A stretch of DNA of 11,052 bases from DATBFU01 sp046735265. GTDB lineage: Bacteria > Acidobacteriota > Thermoanaerobaculia > UBA5066 > Gp7-AA6. Under the pieces are notes generated by a model, which worked only from the letters and a program-made list of their open reading frames with translations, was not told the origin of the DNA and ran no database searches. The stretch spans positions 1 through 11,052 of the forward strand of contig JBKPSZ010000302.1 of NCBI GenBank assembly GCA_046735265.1. The letters run 5' to 3'. A program made the position numbers and the translations under genes. Positions 5,828-11,052 of this stretch are shown here, piece by piece. Position 1 is the stretch's first letter. Each line of letters begins with the position of its first letter.

Positions 5828-7006
5828 CTACGACTCGGGCAGACGGCCGCGGAGGTCGTCCGGCCGGAAGGGTCCCTTCGAAGCGATCAGCCGCCGCGCC
5901 GCGTCCACCTGATTCCAGACGTTCCAGAGGAGAACGCCGCGCACGCGCGCGTCCGCGAGGTAGTACACGACCCCTTCGCGGTGCGGTTCCTTCCAGTCGG
6001 CGAAGGTCTCGAGCTTCGAGTCCACCTCGCCGACCGCTTCGTAGCCGAACTCGAAGAGGTCCGAGTAGAAGAAGGGGAGATGCTCGTAGGGCTCGTCGGC
6101 GCCCGCCATGTTCCGGCCGGCCGCGCGGCCCATCGTGACGGCATTGTCCTCGTGCTCGACGCGAATGCGTTTGGCGAGAGCGGGATTCCGGAACGACGCG
6201 ACGTCGCCGGCCGCGAAGACGCCGGGCGTTCCGGCGCCGAGACGGTCGTCCACGAGGATTCCGTTCTCGATCGGAAGCCCCGCCGCTTTCGCGAGCTCGA
6301 CTTCGGGCTCGATTCCGATCCCGACGACCACGGCGTCCGCTTCGACGCGTTTCCCGGCTTTCGTCGAGAGCACCGTGGTTTCTCCCGAGCGCTCCGACCC
6401 GACGACGGAATCGCCGGGGAGAAGATTCACGCCCTTCTCGCGGTACCGCGCGTTCAGGAACGCGCCGAGGTCCTGCGGAAAGACCCGGTCGCCGATCGAA
6501 CCGCCGGGAAAGACGAGCGTGACCTCCCGTCCGTTCATCGCGAGCGCCGCGGCGATCTCCGAGCCGATGAACCCTCCGCCGATGACGGCGAACCGCTTCT
6601 TCTCGTTCGCGAGCGCGCGCAGCTTCTCGTAGTCGCTGAAAAGCCGGTAGTAGAGGAACCCCTCGCCGAAGGGGAGCCGCCGCGGCCGGCCGCCCGTCGC
6701 GACGAGGAGCTTCTCGTAGGAGCACGAGGCGCCCTGGTCATCCGTCGCCGACTTCTTCGAAAGGTCGATCTGAGTCACGCGGCGGCCGAGGCGAAGCTCC
6801 GCGTTCTGCTTGTCGGTGTCGAGCCAGATGCTCTGGACCGCATCCCCCTTCCAGAGCCCCTTGGTCAGCGGCGGTCGCTTGTAAGGCGAGGACTTCTCGC
6901 TCGAGATCAGACCGATCGATCCTTTCTCGTCGAGCTCGCGGATTCCGCGAACCGCCGCGTCCGCCGTCATCCCGCCTCCGACGATCAGGTAATCGACTTT
7001 CTTCAT
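5828..7006 (-). CDS. FAD/NAD(P)H oxidoreductase with AIF-like C-terminal domain
   Basis: A 392-residue soluble flavoprotein. The N-terminal FAD fold opens with DYLIVGGGMTADAA (5-18) and has the flavin-contacting SSPYKRPPLTKGLW (39-52). A second Rossmann fold for NAD(P)H is at FAVIGGGFIGSEIAAAL (139-155). The FAD-closing motif GVFAAGDVA is at 262-270. The C-terminal third, with PFFYSDLFEFGYEAVGEVDS (311-330), EGVVYYL and VLLWNVWN (358-365), matches the C-terminal domain of apoptosis-inducing factor and related ferredoxin- or rubredoxin-reductase-like enzymes. The reaction is likely electron transfer from NAD(P)H to a small acceptor such as ferredoxin or a quinone; no acceptor gene is adjacent. 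Its ATG overlaps the methyltransferase stop as ATGA (7003-7006), so the two are probably translationally coupled. The length is normal for a bacterial AIF-like reductase. Confidence 0.93.
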   Translation of the reverse strand: MKKVDYLIVGGGMTADAAVRGIRELDEKGSIGLISSEKSSPYKRPPLTKGLWKGDAVQSIWLDTDKQNAELRLGRRVTQIDLSKKSATDDQGASCSYEKLLVATGGRPRRLPFGEGFLYYRLFSDYEKLRALANEKKRFAVIGGGFIGSEIAAALAMNGREVTLVFPGGSIGDRVFPQDLGAFLNARYREKGVNLLPGDSVVGSERSGETTVLSTKAGKRVEADAVVVGIGIEPEVELAKAAGLPIENGILVDDRLGAGTPGVFAAGDVASFRNPALAKRIRVEHEDNAVTMGRAAGRNMAGADEPYEHLPFFYSDLFEFGYEAVGEVDSKLETFADWKEPHREGVVYYLADARVRGVLLWNVWNQVDAARRLIASKGPFRPDDLRGRLPES

Positions 7007-7812
7007 GCCGCCACCTCAGAGCCCTTCGAGTGCCTCTTCGCCACGACGATGACACGGGGCGACTCGCGGTTGAAGGAATCTCCCGCGAAGCTGCCCCAGA
7101 GCTCCTCGACCGCGAGGCCGCAGGAGCGGAAGAAGGGAACGATGTCTTCCGGGTCCCAGGCTCGGGCGACGAAGCTCGCCGACTTCTCACACTCTCCATC
7201 CGCGGTCGCGAGTCGGTAGGAGAACCTGGCCTCCCAGCGGTCCCGCTCCGGCAGGGGAGTCCACGACTCCAGAATCGAAAGCTCTCCGCGCTCGACGGGG
7301 AACCGGCGCCGCCGGACACGCGGAGCCTCGCGGCGCAGGTGGAGACCGTCCAGGACGAATCGCCCGTTCCGTGAGAGAGCATCCGCGACGCCCGAGAGTG
7401 CGCTCCGGCGGTCTTCTGTCGAGATCAGGTGCGAGATCGGGTCGCTCGGCGCCGCGATCAGGTCGAACTCCGCTCGGAAAGGGAGCCGCCGCATGTCCGC
7501 GGCCGTCAGGTGCAGGCGCTCGGCGGCGCTCCGGCAGTGTGCCCGGGAGAGCATCGGCAGCGAGATGTCGATGCCGGCGACCCAGCGGGCGCGGCCCGCC
7601 AGGGCCACGGTGACGCGCCCCAGACCAGAGCCCAGCTCCAGAACCCGGCGCGGCCGTTCCCTCTCGCAGAGGCCGGTCCAGAAGTCGAGGTCGTGGCGGC
7701 CCGCCGCTTCCAGCTCGTAGAACGGCAGGATCCCCTCGTAATACGAGGAAACCGCCTCGGCTAGCGCCGACACCCCGCGCTCCGGCTTCGCACTTCCCAT
7801 TCCCCGCTGCAA
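7003..7812 (-). CDS. Class I SAM-dependent methyltransferase
   Basis: A 269-residue protein. Motif I is VLELGSGLGRV (57-67), motif II has the ribose-binding acid in GIDIS (80-84), motif III is TAADMRRLPF (103-112) and motif IV is FDLIAAPSD (116-124). Together they mark a Rossmann-type methyltransferase of the broad Methyltransf_25/11 group. An N-terminal YYEGILPFYELE segment is typical of small-molecule methyltransferases of this kind. The substrate cannot be told from sequence. Start: GAGGAA lies 6 bases upstream of a TTG at 7812, while the in-frame ATG at 7800 would have it 18 bases away, so I take TTG; the ATG remains possible. It is the first gene of the leftward group and overlaps the AIF-like gene by ATGA, which suggests the two act together or need matched amounts. 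Confidence 0.88.
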   Translation of the reverse strand: MQRGMGSAKPERGVSALAEAVSSYYEGILPFYELEAAGRHDLDFWTGLCERERPRRVLELGSGLGRVTVALAGRARWVAGIDISLPMLSRAHCRSAAERLHLTAADMRRLPFRAEFDLIAAPSDPISHLISTEDRRSALSGVADALSRNGRFVLDGLHLRREAPRVRRRRFPVERGELSILESWTPLPERDRWEARFSYRLATADGECEKSASFVARAWDPEDIVPFFRSCGLAVEELWGSFAGDSFNRESPRVIVVAKRHSKGSEVAA

Positions 7813-7849
7813 GCGCCGTTCCTCATCCGCCGTCGCCGGCTCGAAGGCC

Positions 7850-7867
7850 CGCCTTTTGCAAAACGCC
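7850..7867. promoter_or_regulatory. TTTTGCAAAA palindrome in a divergent promoter region
   Basis: TTTTGCAAAA (7854-7863) is a perfect 10-base palindrome in the 105-base gap between the leftward methyltransferase gene and the rightward DAO-Rieske gene. With its flank it forms CGCCTTTTGCAAA (7850-7862), whose reverse complement is identical to 1440-1452 in the other divergent region. It is placed to control both directions. Regulator unknown. Confidence 0.35.
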
Positions 7868-7917
7868 GGTCGGAGGCCTCGAAAGGGATTCTCGGCTCTT
7901 TCCCTCCTGAGGAAAAA

Positions 7918-9462
7918 ATGAGCACCGCTCGAACGATCCGGAAGATCGGCAAGTCAGGGACGACCCCGTTGTGGCTCGCGGAGGGGGAGCCGCCGCGGCG
8001 TCCGCCCCTCAAGCGCAACGCCCGCGCGGACGTCTGCGTCGTCGGCGGAGGGATCGCGGGAATGACCACGGCGTACCTCCTCGCGCGCGAGAGACGGAAC
8101 GTCGTTCTCCTCGACGCCGGCCCGCTCGCGGCGGGCGAGACCAGCCGGACGACGGCGCACCTCTCGAACGCGATGGACGCGGGATACGCCTGGATCGAGG
8201 AGGCGCACGGAACAGAAGGCGCCCGGCTGGCCGCCGAGAGCCACTCGGCCGCGATCGACCGCATCGAGACGATCGTGGCGGAGGAAGGGATCGACTGCGA
8301 CTTCGATCGCGTCGACGGCTTTCTCTTCAACCCGCCAGGCGAAGCGGTCCGGGATCTCGAGCGGGAGCTGACGGCCGCGCGCCGGGCGGGGCTCTCCGAG
8401 GTCGAGCGCCTGCCGGAGGTCCCCGGCCCTCTGGTTTCGGGAGACTGCCTTCGATTTCCGCGGCAGGCCCAGTTCCACCCGCTGCGCTATCTCTCGGCGC
8501 TCGCCGACGCCTTCGAGCGCCTGGGCGGACGGATCCACACCGGATCGAAGGCGAGCGCCGTCGAAGGGGGCGCGCCCGCGCGCGTCCGGCTCTCTTCGCG
8601 CGTCTCGGTGACCGCCGACACCGTCGTCGTCGCGACGAACGTTCCGATTCACACGCGGGTCGCCGTCCACGCGAAACAGGCGGCGTACCGGACGTACGCG
8701 CTGGCGTTCGCGATCCCGGAAGGAGCCGTTCCTCCGGCGCTCTACTGGGACACGCTCGACCCGTATCACTACGTACGCACCGCGCGCGACGACGGCGAGC
8801 CGGTTCTCATCGTCGGCGGCGAGGATCACAAGACGGGCCAGGAGGAGAGTCCGGCAGACTGCTTCGGCCGGCTCGAAGCCTGGGCGCACGAGCGGTTCCG
8901 CGAGCTCGGTCCGCTGAAGTACCGGTGGTCCGGCCAGGTCGTCGAGACCGTCGACGGCCTCGCCTACATCGGCCGAAGCCCCAGTTCCGACGGCGATACC
9001 GTGCTTCTCGCCACGGGCGACTGCGGCATGGGCATGACTCATGGAACGATCGCGGGCATTCTGCTGACCGATAGGATCCAGGGGCGCGAGAACCCGTGGG
9101 CCGGGCTTTACGATCCGGCGCGCAAGACGCTGCGAGCCGCGCCGGAGCTCGTGCGCGAAAACGTCAATGCCGCGGCGCGCTACGCCGGGTTCCTGACGCC
9201 GGGAGAGGTGGACGACACGACGAAGATCCCGCCCGGGAGCGGCGCGATCCTGCGGCGCGGCCCCCACAAGCTCGCCGTCTACCGAGCCCCCGACGGAGAG
9301 CTCATCGAGCGCTCCGCCGTCTGCCCGCACCTCGGGTGTCTCGTCGCGTGGAACGCGCTCGAGCACTCCTGGGACTGCCCCTGCCACGGGTCCCGTTTCG
9401 ACGCGACCGGGAAGCGGGTCCTGAACGGGCCCGCCGGCGTCGGCCTCGGCGATCCGTCTTGA
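7918..9462 (+). CDS. FAD-dependent oxidoreductase with C-terminal Rieske [2Fe-2S] domain
   Basis: A 514-residue DAO-Rieske fusion. The ATG at 7918 has TGAGGA a few bases upstream. The DAO-type FAD domain shows CVVGGGIAGMTTAYLLA (40-56) with GxGxxG, Asp66 ending the second strand, and GETSRTTAHLSNAMD (73-87). A second FAD contact is in VVETVDGLAYIGR followed by LLATGDCGMGMTHGT. The Rieske domain (about 428-514) has C469-P-H471, 15 residues, then C487-P-C489-H490. These are the two Cys and two His cluster ligands, and Cys474 and Cys489 give the disulfide pair of bc1-type Rieske proteins. NGPA follows, as in the family. The length is normal. Such proteins are predicted to oxidise an amine or similar substrate and pass electrons through the cluster; the substrate is unknown. 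It heads a rightward operon, and its TGA overlaps the next gene's TTG. Confidence 0.95.
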   Translation: MSTARTIRKIGKSGTTPLWLAEGEPPRRPPLKRNARADVCVVGGGIAGMTTAYLLARERRNVVLLDAGPLAAGETSRTTAHLSNAMDAGYAWIEEAHGTEGARLAAESHSAAIDRIETIVAEEGIDCDFDRVDGFLFNPPGEAVRDLERELTAARRAGLSEVERLPEVPGPLVSGDCLRFPRQAQFHPLRYLSALADAFERLGGRIHTGSKASAVEGGAPARVRLSSRVSVTADTVVVATNVPIHTRVAVHAKQAAYRTYALAFAIPEGAVPPALYWDTLDPYHYVRTARDDGEPVLIVGGEDHKTGQEESPADCFGRLEAWAHERFRELGPLKYRWSGQVVETVDGLAYIGRSPSSDGDTVLLATGDCGMGMTHGTIAGILLTDRIQGRENPWAGLYDPARKTLRAAPELVRENVNAAARYAGFLTPGEVDDTTKIPPGSGAILRRGPHKLAVYRAPDGELIERSAVCPHLGCLVAWNALEHSWDCPCHGSRFDATGKRVLNGPAGVGLGDPS

Positions 9463-10514
9463 AGCCGCGCCCCGGCGGCGCCGGACGAGACGAGCATCGA
9501 CCATCCCGCTCCGGGACGACGCGCCTCGAGAAGATGCTCGCGGAAGGCCTCCGGCGGCACGGATCCCCGAGCCGCGGTTTCCGATACGTGGATCGAAACG
9601 GCCGGCCGGTCTCCGCGGGGGACGCGGAGCGAATCCGCCGCCTCGTGATCCCGCCGGCCTGGCGGGACGTGCGGGTGTCTCCGAAACCGGGGAGCGCGCT
9701 CCAGGCGATCGGCCGGGACGCCGCGGGGCGGTGGCAGTACCTCTACAGCGAGGCGCACACGCGCCGGCGCGAGCGCGAGAAGTTCCGCCGGCTGCTTCGG
9801 TTCGCGGAGGCTTTGCCGCGCATGCGCGCGACCGTCTCGGCTCACTTGAAGCGTCCCGAACTCGACCGGGAGAAGGTGATGGCCTGCGTGCTGCGGATCC
9901 TCTCGACCTGCTTCTTCCGGCCCGGCAGCCAGGCATACGCGTCGGAGACCGGCGGGATCGGCATCGCCACGCTTCGACCCAAGCACGTGGTCGTGCGGTC
10001 TGGAACGGTTTTCTTCGATTTTCCGGGCAAATCGGGAAAGCGGCAGCGGCGCGAGATCCGCGACCGGCGGATCGCGGCGATCGTCTCGGCGCTGAAGAGG
10101 GTCGGCGGCCACGACCTCTTCCAGTATCGTAACGGCGACGGCGCCTTCGTCGACGTGCGCCGCCGGCACATCAACGCCTACATCAAAGAGGTCATGGGCG
10201 AGGCTTTCAGCGCCAAGGACTTTCGGACCTGGGCGGGGACGCTCGTCTGCGCCTGCGCCCTCGCGCGAACGGGTCTGGAGGCCCACGCTTCCGCCGCAGA
10301 ACGGAAACGCAAGCTGCGCGAGGCGGTCCGCGAGACCGCCGCTCTCCTCGGAAACACGCCGGCCGTCTGCCGCTCCTCCTACATCCATGGGGCGGTGATC
10401 CGGGAGTTCGAGCGCGGGCGCGCGCTCCCGGCCGTCCCGCCGGCCCGAGCCCTCGAGCTCGGCCGCGCGCTCGCGAGCGAACGCGCGCTCGTCCGTCTGC
10501 TGCGGAACGCCTGA
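9459..10514 (+). CDS. Bacterial type IB DNA topoisomerase
   Basis: About 351 residues. The enzyme nicks one DNA strand through a tyrosine and relaxes supercoils without ATP, as the poxvirus-like bacterial TopIB does. Visible signatures are FRYVDRNGRPV (41-51), IPPAWRDVRV (64-73), LQAIGRDAAGRWQYLY (81-96), FFRPGSQAYA with the first catalytic Arg (154), TLRPKHV (171-177), DFPGKSGKR with catalytic Lys (191-194 region), KDFRTWAGT with catalytic Arg256, and LGNTPAVCRSSYIH with nucleophile Tyr308. The usual YIHP after the tyrosine is YIHG here. Start: TTG 9459 overlaps the previous stop as TTGA, the likely coupled start; no strong Shine-Dalgarno is visible. ATG 9534 (MLAEGLRR) would give 326 residues and keeps all motifs. 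Lying in an operon with flavoproteins is unusual for a DNA enzyme and gives no clear functional link. Confidence 0.93.
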   Translation: MKPRPGGAGRDEHRPSRSGTTRLEKMLAEGLRRHGSPSRGFRYVDRNGRPVSAGDAERIRRLVIPPAWRDVRVSPKPGSALQAIGRDAAGRWQYLYSEAHTRRREREKFRRLLRFAEALPRMRATVSAHLKRPELDREKVMACVLRILSTCFFRPGSQAYASETGGIGIATLRPKHVVVRSGTVFFDFPGKSGKRQRREIRDRRIAAIVSALKRVGGHDLFQYRNGDGAFVDVRRRHINAYIKEVMGEAFSAKDFRTWAGTLVCACALARTGLEAHASAAERKRKLREAVRETAALLGNTPAVCRSSYIHGAVIREFERGRALPAVPPARALELGRALASERALVRLLRNA

Positions 10515-10515
10515 C

Positions 10516-11052
10516 GTGGCGCCTCGCCGGTGGGACGTCCTCGTCGTGGGAGCGGGGGCCGCCGGCCTCGCCGCGGCGGAGATTCTCTCGAAGGCGGGGC
10601 GGCGCGTCCTCGTCCTCGAAGCGCGCGGTCGGATCGGTGGACGCGTCTGGACGCGCCGGCTCCGCGGAGAACCGGTGCCGATCGAGCTCGGCGCCGAGTT
10701 CGTCCACGGCAAGAGCGACGAGATCTTCGAGATCGCGCGGGCGGCGAACCTCCGGATCGATCGCCTGCCGGACGAGCATTGGATTTCGGCCGGCTCCCGG
10801 TTGCGTTCGCAGAACGACTTGTGGGAGCGGATCGAGGCGATCACGCGCCTCATGCGCAAGTCGGGCCCGGACCGCTCCGTCGCGGAGTTTCTCCGCGCGC
10901 GGCCCAGCCTTCCGCGAGAGCGGAGACGACTTTTCGAGTCCCTCGTGGACGGGTACCACGCCGCGCCGCTCGATCGGGCGAGCGAAAAGGCGCTCTCGAC
11001 TGCGGGTGAAGGCCCCGGCGATCCCGGGGAGCGCGCGCAGTTCCGCGTGACG
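10516..11052 (+). CDS. Flavin amine oxidase, N-terminal part (runs off window)
   Basis: An open frame of 179 codons with no stop to the window end, beginning GTG 10516, one base after the topoisomerase TGA. Residues 7-17 (DVLVVGAGAAG) form the GxGxxG dinucleotide-binding turn. The strand-ending Glu35 is in VLVLEARGRIGGRVWT (31-46), the classical amine-oxidase/MAO signature. GAEFVHG (59-65) is the next flavin-contact segment of the flavin-containing amine oxidase (NAD_binding_8/Amino_oxidase) family. The segment FESLVDGYHAAPLDRAS (140-156) followed by AQFRV is also typical. The enzyme would oxidise an amine or act as a desaturase-like flavoprotein; the substrate is not shown. Its near-zero spacing makes it the third gene of the DAO-Rieske operon. 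The C-terminal half, with the substrate-binding and final FAD motifs, is outside the window. Confidence 0.9.
   Translation, partial: MAPRRWDVLVVGAGAAGLAAAEILSKAGRRVLVLEARGRIGGRVWTRRLRGEPVPIELGAEFVHGKSDEIFEIARAANLRIDRLPDEHWISAGSRLRSQNDLWERIEAITRLMRKSGPDRSVAEFLRARPSLPRERRRLFESLVDGYHAAPLDRASEKALSTAGEGPGDPGERAQFRVT

Noticed and set aside
4304..7219. A 971-codon rightward open frame
   Set aside because: It runs antisense through the UbiB-family gene, the AIF-like reductase and part of the methyltransferase, all of which show clear family motifs. Its product is full of Arg, Glu and Leu with no recognisable domain. It is a high-GC codon-usage shadow.
7954..9936. A 660-codon leftward open frame
   Set aside because: Antisense to the DAO-Rieske and topoisomerase genes, very rich in Arg, Gly and Ala, with no family motif. 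Shadow frame.

Overview
The window is an 11 kb piece of a GC-rich bacterial chromosome. Genes are densely packed, there are many good Shine-Dalgarno sites, GTG and TTG starts occur, and long spurious reading frames run on both strands as high GC predicts. There are no rRNA or tRNA genes, CRISPR arrays, phage genes or transposases. The protein set (BON-domain protein, DUF4142 protein, DUF5666-like protein, an HEGLH exported protein, AarF/UbiB kinase, DAO-Rieske flavoprotein, bacterial topoisomerase IB) fits a soil or sediment bacterium. An Acidobacteriota-like lineage is my guess, but the sequence alone does not prove it.

Left part (1-2975): the first codons of a leftward gene; a leftward BON-domain protein with a long Gly/Ser/Tyr/Gln/Arg low-complexity region and an excellent intrinsic terminator; then, after a 456-base divergent gap, two rightward genes for small exported proteins (DUF5666-like and DUF4142), each followed by a probable terminator. 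These look like envelope or stress-type proteins.

Middle (2986-4087): a broken leftward SRPBCC/AHSA1 gene that has lost its N-terminal part and carries a one-base frameshift. An 84-base two-hairpin repeat with 8-bp inverted ends sits at its broken end. Next is a rightward gene for an exported protein with a zinc-protease-like HEGLH motif. It converges on the following gene, and one small hairpin covers both stop codons.

Right part (4085-11052): a leftward group of methyltransferase, AIF-like FAD/NAD oxidoreductase and UbiB-family kinase, the first two overlapping by ATGA. Divergent from it across 105 bases is a tightly packed rightward operon: DAO-Rieske flavoprotein, type IB DNA topoisomerase (stop and start overlap as TTGA) and a flavin amine oxidase cut by the window end. 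The theme is redox chemistry with flavoproteins, but no defined pathway can be read from it.

The most interesting signals are the restriction of the hexamer TTGCAA to intergenic DNA (five copies, none in a gene), a 13-mer containing it that is shared by two divergent promoter regions, the SYGQ-type low-complexity domain fused to BON, and the repeat-associated decay of the SRPBCC gene. I saw no clear evidence of a wholly new multi-gene system.
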